From Apricaphanius iberus (Eukaryota; Chordata; Actinopteri; Cyprinodontiformes; Aphaniidae): 64,000 bases of DNA. The translations under genes were made by a program, and so were the position numbers. The stretch spans positions 310,001-374,000 of the forward strand of contig JAPXFQ010000997.1 of assembly GCA_028564705.1 (NCBI GenBank), in the 5' to 3' direction. Positions within the stretch are counted from its first letter, which is position 1. Each line of letters starts with the position of its first letter. The notes below the pieces were generated by a model, which was not told the origin of the DNA, did no database searches, and saw nothing but the letters and a program-made list of their open reading frames with translations. Shown in pieces: positions 36,165-47,760 of this stretch.

Positions 36165-38015
36165 TTCATTGGTTTGTGTCTTTTACTCTTTACACTAATG
36201 TTTTTTTTCCCCTCAGAAATATGTGTTAAATTTGCCAAAATAAAACGGTTGGATATTATAAAAGAAATGTTATTTCTGTAATCCTAACCTCTTGTTTTAT
36301 TGATGTATGTTGTTTCATATAAATTTAAAACAAGGGGAATAATGGCATAGTATGTGCTATTCATGAACACCGGTCTGCTGATGTATGTAGACTTCTGTGA
36401 GACAGAATAAAGGAGCAGCTCCAGTGATGCTCTAAGTGATCCCTTCCGCACACTTTTAATCTGACTTGACAAGAGCGGAACTTATTCTAAAGGGCTGTAC
36501 AAGAAAAGGTCTAAAAGAGAATTGCTTCATCCTACAAGGATTCAGCGACTGGGATTAATCTTCAACTCGGTCCTAGTTTCTAAACTCAAGACTGTGTCAT
36601 CTGTTCAAAAGGCTAAAATGAGAACACCAAGAGGGGACATCACTGAGATCGGAGAATTTCTTTTTGTTGTGAATGATGATAAAGAACAGGCGAGGATTGG
36701 TTATGTAACTGGTTACATTAGCAAATAGCAATGAGCCCACAGGGAATTGTCACGGTAGAACAACCTTCGGTAAAAATACATAAGTTTCACAATTTTAAAT
36801 CTAAAAATGTTATGTAAAACAATTAATAATTATTTCTGCTAATACATAAGCTATAATAATATTAATTATAATTAAGTCATTGTTACTTATAGCATTTATA
36901 CATTTTATTTATACAAATGCTTAAAGAGAACATATTAGAAATGTAATGCTCTCATTTGGGTCTCTGCTTCTTCTAGAAATACTCCAACCATAAATAGAAA
37001 CCATTCAACTATTTTTGCCATTTAACAAAGAGTCTTATTGTTAAAATTTACACATAAAAACCCCTCACCTGTCAAACCTTTGCCACCAATTCCAATTCCA
37101 TGCCATTTTCATGTGTGGCAAACCTGCATAAAAGAAAAAGAGTCCTCTAAACGGCTCATTCTGAAAGGGACTTAAAATGTCAGGAATATAGCTTGTGGCT
37201 CTATGTGAGAGATTGAGTGCAAATAATGTCATTAACATGTTTTGTACAAACCATAGACCTACTATAATTGGTTTAATAAGAGGCATGATATGCAGTGTGA
37301 CCAACATAGAAAAGATCTAGCAACATTTCTGACTACCCTTAGCTACTGTGTGAAATTTTGTCGCTGATATTCCCTGCAGATTAGAGACCTGATTGCTCTG
37401 GTCTGAACCGTCTTTCAGCACGGGAATGATCTGTGCTTGTGCACACAGTATGATCGTACCAGGAATATCGTTTAGCTTTTATCCCATAGCAGTGCTAAAC
37501 AGGTACTTTTGAAATGTCGCCGGTGCTTAAAGAATGGAAAACAGTTTAACTTTGTCCAAAAACCTCGTATTTTTTATTTTTAGCATTCTTTTATTTATTT
37601 TTTTGTAAAAAAGATAGCCATGTTAACCTTTTCAGGCGATATATGGCATCACCACTTCACTGATGGCATGCCCAGAATCCTAGTGCTTTACATCTCAGAA
37701 GAAAAAAAAAGAACCAAAATAAAGCACAGAAATCTGTGTTGCTTTTCGGTTTGGTTACTACTGTTAATATCAGAACCAAAGATGACGCTGATTTCACTCA
37801 GTCCAGAAACAAGTTTAATCTTCAAAATTAATTGAAAAAGAAAAAAAGGAATTTGCATGAACATAGTATCATATTCTTCTATAAGCCACACAAAACATCC
37901 TTATTTACCTTCAACTTTCGAACTTCCCCTTACAAAGGGGGAAAAGACAGAAACGGTCTCTGCTGCATTTGCACACCTGTAGTTCATTTGAAATGTATGG
38001 TCAGTTTAATAACGT
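35716..38015. other. Background, no gene seen
   Basis: AT-rich DNA. 36522-36728 (+) is open for 68 codons, with a fairly protein-like tail (TPRGDITEIGEFLFVVNDDK), but it has no recognised domain or clear splice sites. The 36101-36160 microsatellite lies here. Confidence 0.4.
36101..36160. repeat. (AT)30 microsatellite
   Basis: Sixty uninterrupted bases of AT. Confidence 0.97.
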
Positions 38016-38093
38016 ATGTATGGGGGAAAATTCCTGCCATTTATCAAGAGAATACAATTACAATTTGGGAGAGGATCATTCTGTCTTCTCCTA

Positions 38094-38279
38094 CAAAACC
38101 TGTAATGCTTGCACTCAAAACTTCTGCTTTCTTTCAAATATTTTCTCTTCTCTCTCAAAACCTGTTATGCTTGCGCTCAAAAATTCTGCTCTCTTTAAAA
38201 TATTTTCTCTTCTCTCTCAAAACCTGTAATGTTTGCGCTCAAAACTTCTGCTCTTTCTCAGATATTCTCTGTTCTCTCT
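38094..38279 (+). repeat. Three 62-bp tandem units, left arm
   Basis: The units begin at 38094, 38156 and 38218, each about caaaacctgtaatgcttgcg followed by ctcaaaacttctgct and a ctcttctctct tail. Differences are single substitutions. Confidence 0.9.
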
Positions 38280-38414
38280 CAAATTCTATGTTTCTTGCTC
38301 ACACATTTTCTCCACGCTTGCAAACTGTATCTCTACGTAGATCAAAACTGTGCTAATGAACCTCTCTTCTCTGCTTGCGGATTCTGTGTGCTCGCTCGCA
38401 GATCGAGAAGTGTC

Positions 38415-38440
38415 GTTGCCTAGCAACTGTTCCAGCCAAT
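38415..38440. promoter_or_regulatory. RFX X-box-like palindrome with adjacent CCAAT
   Basis: GTTGCCTAGCAAC (38415-38427) fits the RFX consensus GTNRCC-N(0-3)-RGYAAC and is followed eight bases later by GCCAAT. It lies in the spacer of the foldback element. Binding is inferred from consensus only. Confidence 0.4.
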
Positions 38441-39008
38441 AGAATGAGAGTTCTCCTAATATGGTTGCAGCCTGCTTTAGGGTACGTTTGTTTTCCGCTG
38501 TGTGTTAGCCTGTGCCTACAGGTTACTGTGCTGCCCGCTGGATAAACAGAGAAAAAAATGGAAAATGTATTTAATACATTCCAAATATTAATCCAATTTC
38601 TATTTGTTTTTCAATTACACATTTTTTTTCTATTAAGAGTATAATTAAAAGTTGTAAACTTATATTGTGATAGTCTTCTGATGTATTAATAAAGAAAAGG
38701 AAGAGGGAAAAAACTTCGGCTTGCTGCTCTCACAAGTTTTGGGGAATCACGATATAGCTTAGTACTTTAAAAATAAATACTTTGTTGTTGTTGTTATTTC
38801 AATTGTTTTGTGGATTGTCAAAACTCAAACAAAAATATTTTTGACATATTTTTAATATATACATATATATAAAACATACACATAAAAATCAAAAGGTTTA
38901 ATCTGCCAGAAGAGGAAGCATGGGGAATGATGGAAAAATATATATAGAATTTGATAGAGAACAGAGAATATCTGAGAAAGAGCAGAAGTTTTGAGCGCAA
39001 GCATTAAA

Positions 39009-39201
39009 GGTTTTGAAAGAGAAGAAAAAATACTCGAAAGAGAGCAGAAGTTTTGAGTGCAAGCATTACAGGTTTTGAGAGAGAAGAGAAAATATTTTAA
39101 AGAGAGCAGAAGTTTTGATTGCAAGCATTAAAGGTTTTGAAAGAGAAGAAAAAATACTCGAAAGAGAGCAGAAGTTTCAAGTGCAAGCATTACAGGTTTT
39201 G
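39009..39201 (-). repeat. Four 62-bp tandem units, right arm
   Basis: The same unit is inverted, with ggttttg marks at 39009, 39071, 39133 and 39195, at exact 62-bp spacing. There is one more unit than in the left arm. Confidence 0.9.
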
Positions 39202-39279
39202 TAGGAGAAGACAGAATGATCCTCTCCCAAATTGTAAAAGTATTCTCTTGATAAATGGCAGGAATTTCCCTCCGTACAT

Positions 39280-42200
39280 GGGACAATTAAAACAACAACA
39301 AAAAACATCATAATTATTTTTTATGATGGTTTGCAAGCAACATTTAGTCTTTTTTACAGTACTTAAGGAAATATTAATAAAAATCTCAGTTGACCTTGAC
39401 ACTGCTATTCAGTGAAATATGTGTCTTGAAGGCAGATACAAATATTCATCATATGAAACGTACACAAACAAGTACCTGTTGGCATCACTTCCTTGAGAAG
39501 TGTCAAGGAAAACAGGGCTGAATTTTTGGGGGGACTGTGTTGGCTACTTGCTAGGAGATGAGGAGTGCACCAGCTTCCGACATCCCGAGCCTGGAAGCAG
39601 AGTGGCCCTTTAACGCTTGGCCACATGCTGTAAGCCAACGAAACTGACAGGAATGACAGAGCACAGAAGTGACAGGAAAAAAATACCCCAGGATATGCAC
39701 ATTTAGAGGTGCGGCATAAAACATTCATTGCATGCTTTCCCCGGGAAGTAGTCTTTCGAAGAAATGTGTCATCAAGGTCATTTTTATTTTATGCCTCTTC
39801 AGGAAAACCCAGCGGAAGGCACAGAGAAAACGGTGGGCTTTGGGAACATCTACATTCTTAAGCATTCATTGTGGAGACTCGGGAAGCTTCTATTTTACAC
39901 ATTGACTTGTTTTATCACAGGGAATCATTTAAGTGCTGACATTACGACTGATGGGTCCTCAGGGTTAGTCGTGGTCGTATAGTCTCCATTGCTGTTACCT
40001 GTGTTTTGGGCAAAAACTCAAACAGACTCATAGGTCATGTTTCCTATCTTTTTGCATCTATTTACTTTATAGCATCTGCATACGGAATCAAGGTATTAAT
40101 CAATATAATGGATTTAAGAAAATATTTAAAACAGTAGTTTTGTGACCTGCCTACGGCCACATTTTTCAAGCTCTTTTGCCCATGAACGCAATTTTACGGT
40201 GGTTTCCGTAGAAAACAAATATTTCCCTGTAGTTACTTTTTGTGTGTTTATTGCGCCACTAATTTCTGTAGAAATAAAATTTCTACATATTACACTTTAA
40301 ACTTTTAGGAAATCAATAAGTCAATTTTTCTTTTTAAAACATATTTGTCAAACTTTTTCAGCTTTAGTTTTCTTTCATGGGGATTTGGATTTTGGTCTAA
40401 CAACATTCATTTCTGTCACTTTTAGCAGATTAATCTGGCATCTTATGAACAAATGGAGACAGTTTTTAATTAACATTTAATGTTTTTGATGACAGTGTCA
40501 GTCTTTCTCTGGAAAAACAAAACCAAAAGCATTAAAAACAAAAAAAATCAATTTTATGTGGATGGACAAATGTGAAAATGGCTAAAATGAGAATGGTTCT
40601 TTCACCAACAGCCTACAAATAAGGAAAATAATTAGTGAAAATCTATTCTTTCATGAAAGATTTTCCGAGAATATGCCGATCTTTATGAAGATCCACCATT
40701 GGCAAAATGAATGAAATAATTGGGAAAATGTGCTGCCGTTATAAAAGTGATACAAATAATTACGTTAGCATTATTTTATGTAATAATCAACATTAATTAT
40801 ACCACAGGCATATTTGGATTGAAAATTATTTAATTTATTCAATACCCTTCTGATCAAAGGGAACTGGCATATCTTAGAATATAAGTGTTGATATTAAAAA
40901 GTTATATATTGAATATATTGTTAAAATAGCATATCAGTACTCCAGTGAACCCTGTTCTGCAGTAATGTAACCGGCTGGCTTTTTGTATGGGTTCACTTTT
41001 CTAAGTATGTACTTTTTTTTCTAGTTAATATGTTTTTTTCATTTTTTAAGTAATAAGATTTTCATTACAGATTTTCAGATTGAAAGGGTTTTTTGCATAT
41101 CCCATGATGATGAGCTCCCTCCCCCATGCTCAACTCGAGATTCTGACAACATGTTAAAGACTTTGTGTTGGGAAGAATGTTTTAAGATTAAAATCTATCA
41201 GGGGTGTTAATAATTTTGGGCTTTACACAATATGAAAAATATAATTCATTTAAAAAAAATAAAAATCAAACTTAAGATATAGCAAACTAATATACCATGG
41301 ATCAAGCCAGGCTCAATTTTATCAAGTTTTGTCTAGATGACTATAGAAAACAGATGCGGAAAGTCACTTAATTCAGCGTAGCCGTTGGTGTTTCGTGTTA
41401 TTGCCTCTCTAAAACCTAAATATGTTATATTTGTGATTAAACTAAATTCAAAGAGAGTAGAAACACATGCCACCGAGGAAAGAAAAAGAAGATTAATTTT
41501 GTTTCTCCAGTATGAAAGTGGCTATCTGGGTACATTTTTCCAAAAAATTAAATACAAATTTGTGCCTGAAAATTGATATGTACAGCATGAAAGATTTTCT
41601 AATCTTGATTTTTTTCATGATAACAGGATATTTTGTTGAAAGCAGACTAGTTTTCATTTCATATCACGTGCAAACATTTCTCTTTACACAGATGAAATAC
41701 ACTCATGATGATTATACTGATTACAATTTTGTCAAAGCAAGCTCTAGATTAAGTGTTATTTGCACCAAAGAAAGCTCCTGTCATCATTATGTGAATGGTG
41801 CTGCATAATTGTGAAGAATACGAGTTCTCTGGCATACAATGGAGCTTTTTGCTATTGTCTTTAAGTCCCATCGCTGAGTTAAAAAAAATATTTAGATAAA
41901 GCGAAAAAAAAAAAAAAAAAAAAAGAACAAACAAAATAATGGCATTTTGAGACGGTTCCATTTCCTGCTCTGTTTATCCTGTGTTATTGAATCTCTAAAC
42001 GCCCTATTTGTAACTCAATCAAATTAAAATAATTTCCCCGGCTTTTGTTATACTTCATGATGCTCTGCCACTTCTAGGCTTTTGGTTTCAAGGCACTGCG
42101 CTCCTTTGGGGTATGTCTTCACAGACAGTCTGAGCCAGCGATGTTTCCTAATTCAAACAATGTTGCACAGTGCCTCTCCTTGGGAACAGCTTTAATTGAG

Positions 42201-43076
42201 TGCTTAATAAGAGCACCGCCACACAGCAACCCGCTTCGGCGGGGGATGTGAGCGCTGGGACTGCTGCATTATTAAATGGACTTATATAAGGCCTGGAAAC
42301 ATCTTTCTCTTTACAAGTGATCTCAGAGTGAGGCCAGACACTTCTAGATGATACAGTTCACCTATCTTATTTGAAGAGATGTTTTATTTTTTTTTATTTT
42401 TTTAACAAAGAGTTACATGAGTACATTTTGAGAAGTTTATTTTACTCCACTGGATGTGGCTATTGTATTTCAGTCTGGGTTTTAATATTCAGTCTTTATT
42501 GTATTAAAAAGGGAAGTATGTGTGAGCCCATTTTAGGTTATCACATAGTCTGTAATACAGAGTAAAAATGTCGTAGTATGACAGCATTTTGTGCCTTTTC
42601 ACTAAAGTTTAAAAAAAAATGATGGATCTCGATTTTCAGGTGTAAGACATCTGAAACTAAATTAAATTATTATTAACTAATTATTGTTAACTAATTAAAA
42701 TTATTTATGCATAAGATTACGTTGAAACAGATTTTTATTGTTACATTTTAGATATTATTTTGACTTGAAATTAAACACAAGTGTTTAGATTATAAAACAT
42801 AACCCAAAGTTAGGTGTTTTTAAATTAAAATTTCATAGCTCAGCAGTGTATTATATTAAGTGTGATGTTTTTTGACCTTGACACACTATAAGCCATGACC
42901 TTGTCAAAAATAAAGCTCCTGCATCATATTACTAAGGATTTGAAACTAGCATTCACAGTTTGATAGCCAGATGAGCCGGAGTGATACTGATTTCTTTCAC
43001 CGTCTCAACTATCGCCACTGGGTGAGTGCATCACCTCCTGCAAGTATTGTACACCGTAAATACACAAACTAGGCCA
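39280..43076. other. Background, possible intron; no gene seen
   Basis: Mostly unique-looking AT-rich DNA. 41200-41225 (aggggtgttaataattttgg) resembles a short Tc1 terminal fragment. A poly-A lies at about 41904-41924. 42060-42320 is less AT-rich and non-repetitive and might be a conserved non-coding element, untested. No exon can be supported. Confidence 0.4.
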
Positions 43077-43281
43077 ACCAAGGCAAGGCAATTTTATTCG
43101 TATAGCACACTTTCAACAACAAGGTAATTCAAGGTGCTTTACATGATTTTGTTTTACAGAAACCAAACATATGAAAAAAGCATAGAACGTAAAAATAGCA
43201 AGTAAGAATAAAATTCAAAAAACACAAAATGTGAAAAGCATAAAAATACAACATTAGAGAGAAAAAAAAAACAGCAATTAA

Positions 43282-44301
43282 AGTGGGCCTGGCATGAAAT
43301 TTTCATTTTTTAAGGTTTTTGATCATATATTTTAGTTCCCCCAGCCTGCCAACGGCCCGTAAGAGGTTCAAATTACTGATTAGTCTGTCCTTTGTCCTGG
43401 GGTGTGTCTGCCTATATTGTGAAATTGGCACTCAGAAACGGGCTGTTTGGCAGTTCGGCATATGACGACACGTGTCGCCTATTACTGGTTGAGTTTCAAC
43501 CAATTACCCCCTTCCCCGAACTACACCCTCCAAGTCCCTCCCTCCACTGTGCAGATAGCTAGGGTAACAGGCAAACAATAAACCAACAGCATGGAGTCCA
43601 GACCGCATCCAAACTGTACTGTACCTGGGTGTACAAAAGAGAACATAAATATTTTTGTCCTCCCCACTGCTGAGCCACTGAAAAGCTTGTGGATAGACTT
43701 TATTTATGCAAGGAATGTGCCCAACCGAGTGCTGAAGCGTGTGGTAGTTTGTAGCAAACATTTCTAGGACGACTGTTCTTCCAACTTGGGACAATACAGC
43801 AGTGAATTCGCAGTTCGTCTTAAACTTCTACCAGGATACCAACTCTCCGTGAACCAGCAAATATCCCTGTACATGTAAGCTTATTTCCTCAATAATGTCC
43901 TTCAGCTGTTAGGAGACATTGTGGCATTGTTTGAGTTGTTCGCTTTTCAATTAGCTTCATACAGTACTAACATTCAGAATTAGCTTCAGAGCTAATACCT
44001 CATTTTTTATGTAGCATTGGTGCTAGTATGCTTTTATTTGGGGGAAAAAATATTATATATTATAGTTGAACATTCAAAAGATCGTTAGAGACTCAATGAC
44101 AACAGAAGCGTATAGCCTAGGCCGCGCGCTCAGAAACCCGGTCATTCTGTGCTAATGCTCACAGAAGGGCCACCTCGTCACACCTGCAATTCTACAACAT
44201 GGCTGAATTACGGCAAGCGATCCTTTGATATAGTATTAAGGTACTTAGAGTGTGGCTAAAATGGGCCCGAATATCTGGGGGAATTTCATAGCATTTCTAC
44301 T
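43282..44301. mobile_element. Kolobok-like DNA transposon carrying a THAP exon
   Basis: TTAA flanks both sides (43278-43281 and 44302-44305). The ends are inverted: AGTGGGCCTGGCATGAAATT at the left and AGTAGAAATGCTATGAAATT from the right on the opposite strand, with an identical final ATGAAATT. The interior encodes a THAP-type zinc finger on the + strand. A TTAA target plus a THAP domain is the combination described for the Kolobok superfamily. Removing the element rejoins the host LINE sequence on either side (agcataaaa-rich). At 1020 bp most of the transposase is missing. Confidence 0.7.
43591..43874 (+). pseudogene. THAP-type zinc-finger exon, interrupted by a stop
   Basis: THAP domains are C2CH zinc-binding DNA-recognition modules found at the N-terminus of P- and Kolobok-type transposases and related host proteins. 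The frame from ATG 43591 reads MESRPHPNCTVPGCTKENIN, then FVLPTAEPLKSLWIDFI, then RVVVCSKHF. The C..C (CTVPGC), the tryptophan and the C..H (CSKH) are in the expected order. A TAG at 43765-43767 falls straight after CSKHF. The frame then stays open (DDCSSNLGQYSSEF ... LLPGYQ) to a splice-donor-like atGTAAGC with GT at 43875. So it looks like a first exon with one inactivating stop. No downstream exon was found inside the element. Confidence 0.65.
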
Positions 44302-44467
44302 TTAAGCATAAAACATGAAAAGCATAAAAAATAATACAGAAAAGAAAAACAGAAATTATGCGTCATAATCGTTTACTCAAAGGCAGTGCTAAACAGATGA
44401 GTTTTAAATTTTGATTTAAAGTAGCTCAGTGTTTCAGAAGCTTTGGTGTGGTCAGGAAGTTTGTTCC

Positions 44468-46920
44468 TGTTAATCCAATTCAATTCACAACAGATATTAT
44501 CTCAAGGCACTTTACAAGAAAAATAATTTCAATACAAATATACAAACATTCCAATCAGTTACAAAACTTTTCTATTTAAGGAATCCCAGCAGATTGCATT
44601 GAGTGACTGCAGGGGCGGACCTATGGGTTTGGAAGGGCACAGGCCCACCCACATTGACAGATTGCCCACGCACCAGAGGCAGGGCCTAGGTAGCTTGGGG
44701 TTGCCATATCAACACAAAGGTTTGGCTCTAGTAGTTGTTTAACAGCCCCAGTTATGTTTTAACTACAATTACAATTTAAAATGATTAATTTAATGAATAT
44801 GCAGTTTTCAAAGTGCAATAACAAGACAATAACTTTTATATCTGGCATAAATTATGATCATACAAGAAAACGTTCCAGTTACTTGTTGGAGTTATAATTT
44901 GGTGTTTTATACAAAAAACAAATTTGCAACTGCTTACTGACACTACACAACTATTAAGCTACTGCAGAGAAAATATCCTGGTGTCATCTCTAGCAACCAC
45001 CCAGTGAGGTTCATATATTTTTTTAATATATAATTTTATCTTATTTTATTTTTTCTATCATTTAATTATGTCTGTAATTGGAGCTTTCTTTCTCAGATCT
45101 ACAGAAATATAAAGTTTTGTGGTATTAGTCAAGAAAACGGTAAAAAAAGTCTGTACAGCAGCAAATCAATAAACCATCGTAATGTTGCCTACATTAATGC
45201 AATCTCTGTCATTTTTCCTTTTTTTCTCCTTCGGTCCTTAACATTGGAATTTAACAGAGATCCAGTTATGGAATAAGTATCTACTGTAAGTAACTTGTTA
45301 GTAGGCTATATATATTGTGGTGTAGCAGAGTAGAACAGGCTGCTCAGGAGATCAGTTGGGTGCCGCAAAGGATGTTTATCGTACAAGTTCTCTGGTTTTA
45401 AGTTATAGATTTGTGTTTCAATGCAGTCATGTAGTCATTCGTCTATGCACCGTCATAGGGATGGAGGTGCACCAGAATCACGTTTCTGATACCAAATAGT
45501 TATGTTGTTGCTCTGCTTCTTTGTAACCTGTTAAGAAAACAGTGACAGTAAGTGACACAAGGTTTGTCACTTACAGGTCTCTTTCTCTCTCTAGTTACTT
45601 GTTTCCAGGTGATCTTACAATGTTATTTGTATCATAGAATACTTAACAGTGGTCTGACAGATTGTATTAAAACATATTTTTTGCATGCAAATGCGCACAT
45701 CTAATATGCACTTTAAAAATAATCAGGCCCATCCAGATTTTTCCAGGACCACCCATTTTCCATGTTCTGGCTCCACCACTGAGTCACTGATGTGAGAAGT
45801 TGGGCCCTGTACATGCAGACTCCAACCACAGCAATCCTCTCAGCAATTTCCCATACTGAGCAAGCATATAGCGACAGTGGAGAGGAAAAACTTCCCTATA
45901 ACAAGAAGAAAACTTCAGCAGAACCTGGCTCATTACAAGTGGTCATCTGCCACAACCCTCTGGAAGTTTGAGAAGACAGAGTAGAGACACAGAAGGAACA
46001 AAATGAATGGACATAAAGTGCTTTCTGTATTAAAGAAAGTAAAAAGTTGATAACAGGACATGGAGGATGTTCAGTCACAGGGAGCATCATCTGCATTGAT
46101 GATCCACATCCAACAGGGCATTGTAGCTAACCAGGATACCCGACTAGGTGTAGCTTCCATTGAGTTAAAAACAATGAGAGAAAACAAGGTTAACAGCTGG
46201 GATAATAGCAAAAATACATCTGAAGAGAAGTAGAAGATAAAAGTAGCAAAAGTGGTCGGTCTGTCCTCCAACAGTCTAAGCCTATGGCAGCATAAATACA
46301 AAAATAGGTCAGGATAACCTAAGCCATTCCAACTGTAAGCTTTATCAAAAATGAAGGTTTTAAGCCTAGTTTTTTAGAAATCCTAGGATCTACCAGTAAA
46401 CCTGCAGTCTTAGAGCAAAGGGCTCTGTTAGGAACATTTGGAAAAATCTGAATTCTAATGTATGACGGAGCTTGATTATTAAGGCTTTTATACGTAAAGA
46501 GGATGATCTTAAATTCTATTCTGAATTTAACAGGGAACCAATGGAGAGAAGCTAAAACAAGAGTAATGCAATCTTTCTTTTTAAAATTAATCAGAACTCA
46601 ACATTTGAAGCGACTAAAGGTTTTTAGTTGCATTTTGTGAGTCCCTTATAACAAAGAATTACAGTAGTCTAGCTTTGAAGTAACAAATGCATGGATGCAT
46701 GCATACACGAGTTTTCCCACTCCAAGAGAGAAGTTTTATTGATTTTAGCAATATTCTGGACGTGAAAGACAGAAATCTTGGAAAATTGTTTAATATGGGA
46801 CTTAAATGTAATGTGTCTGTCAAAAATGTAGCAGAGATTCTTTACGCTAGTACCAGAGGCCAATTTAATGCCCTCCGATTGAAGTGATTGACTCAGCAGT
46901 TTCCTGCATTGAAACATAGG
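44468..46920 (-). mobile_element. L2-type LINE 'B' inserted into LINE A
   Basis: The 3' tail at 44473-44575 (+ strand: caattcaattcacaacagat, atctcaaggcactttacaag) matches the tails at 54036 and 19884. The body resumes at 45790 after an inserted hAT-like element and runs, colinear with 54120-55500, to about 46920. On the minus strand it encodes HITFKSHIKQFSKISVF and VQNIAKI near 46770, the same region as DMSFRSHIKEVCRISFF in the 54.8-55.5 kb copy. It is 5'-truncated, as usual for LINEs. A shared ttcctg at both edges may be a target duplication. Confidence 0.65.
44610..45781. mobile_element. hAT-like element nested in LINE B
   Basis: The flanks are AGTGACTG (44602-44609) and AGTCACTG (45782-45789), an 8-bp duplication with one difference. 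The ends are inverted: CAGGGGCGGACC at the left and CAGTGGTGGAGC from the right on the opposite strand. No transposase frame is readable in 1172 bp. It is the youngest layer on this side of the nest, since it interrupts LINE B. Confidence 0.65.
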
Positions 46921-47039
46921 GCCCATAAAAACTGAAAGCTGCTTCTCCATGTTTGGCTCTGATTCTAGGAGTCTGGGTCGTTCAACATAATGACAGCAGT
47001 TCCTCAATATATTTTGGAGCTAAGTGATTTAAGGATTTA

Positions 47040-47345
47040 TAAACTAGTAAGAGTATTTTTGAAATTTTATTTTCTCAGCTACAGGAGACTTTAGAACTTG
47101 GGTGATGTGGTCTACTTTCTGTTTCAGCTGTCTGATTGACTTCTTAGACAGACCTGTGAGGACACTTTTCCAGAAATCTAGCCAAAAAAAGATAAATGCA
47201 TAGATGAGTTTTTTTGAGGTCCTGTTGCGACTTTAATCCTACAAATGTTCTTCAGGTGATAGAAGGCTGACCTTGTTATTGCTTTTATGTGGCCTTGGAT
47301 GTTCAGGTCTGAGTCCATTATTACATCAAGATAGAGTCCAGTTGT
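47040..47345 (-). pseudogene. LINE ORF2 C-terminal remnant of element A
   Basis: The minus strand reads VIMDSDLNIQGHIKAITRS then AFYHLKNICRIKVATG before the frame breaks. This is the region after the RT core of fish L2/CR1-group LINEs (intact relatives read D.LNF..HIK...K.AFYHL.NI). Frameshifts follow. Confidence 0.65.
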
Positions 47346-47400
47346 ATTAACTGAACCTTAAGGCTAATTTTTGATCGTTCCTCTTTAGGTCCAAAAGCAA

Positions 47401-47582
47401 TTACTTACAGAATCAAAACAACAGTGAATCAAATGTTGCAAGCATTAAGTGCTTTACTTAATCCAACAATTATGCAGATGGTTGATTCACTTCAGCATTT
47501 GGGATGCTTGAAACTCAAAGGGAAGCTAATGCCCTGACTTCTTTTCTAATAAGGTGAGCTAATCTCTAGCTGATGTCCTGAG
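47401..47582. other. Short gap, no feature seen
   Basis: Background between two LINE fragments. Confidence 0.4.
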
Positions 47583-47760
47583 AGATCAAGGAGTCTTTAT
47601 TGTCCCCGAGGGGCAAATTGTTCTGCAGCCAGCAGTAACAGACACAGTCCTGAACCTGATTGCCACAACTGTGCATGTACGTGAGTGGCAGAAAGAGCAG
47701 ATTAAGGGACAGCCGTTATAAGAGAAGAACAAAGCTTTAAATAAATAAACAATAACGTTG
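47583..47760 (-). mobile_element. LINE 3' tail fragment
   Basis: On the minus strand it ends 'caatttgcccctcggggac' then aataaagactcc, similar to the LINE terminus at 2205-2230. Only the tail is present. Family placement is tentative. Confidence 0.45.

Larger units (their letters stand above)
38016..39279. mobile_element. Foldback element with inverted arms made of 62-bp units
   Basis: The left end (38016, ATGTATGGGGGAAAATTCC) is inverted against the right end (ATGTACGGAGGGAAATTCC on the opposite strand, ending 39279). Each arm has a 78-base lead, then exact 62-bp units that each begin caaaacctgt. The left arm has three (starts 38094, 38156, 38218). The right arm has four (ggttttg marks at 39195, 39133, 39071, 39009). 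Each arm closes with a degenerate unit beginning caaattctat (38280; 38953 reversed). The arms diverge after that, leaving a spacer of about 650 bp. No transposase frame was seen and the target duplication is unclear. Long inverted arms with internal tandem units are typical of foldback-type DNA elements. Confidence 0.8.
43077..47400 (-). mobile_element. L2-type LINE 'A', split by nested insertions
   Basis: On the minus strand the 3' tail (43077-43281, gtaaagcaccttgaattacc ... ctatacgaataaaattgcc) continues at 44302-44467 and again at 46921-47400. Together these give one colinear LINE end that includes RT C-terminal coding sequence. The gaps are filled by a Kolobok-like element (43282-44301) and a second LINE (about 44468-46920). 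The nest shows that element A is the oldest. The 5' end is truncated. Confidence 0.65.

Noticed and set aside
37832..38423. 174- and 86-codon + strand frames
   Set aside because: Translation of the 62-bp tandem units. Period 62 is not a multiple of 3, so frames rotate between units. The peptide repeats reflect DNA repeats, not selection for protein.
38094..39201. CRISPR-like array
   Set aside because: The units are tandem without unique spacers, the arms are inverted and the context is eukaryotic.
38001..39295. Target-site duplication for the foldback element
   Set aside because: Flanks aataacgt and gggacaat do not match in direct orientation at any length I tried by eye.
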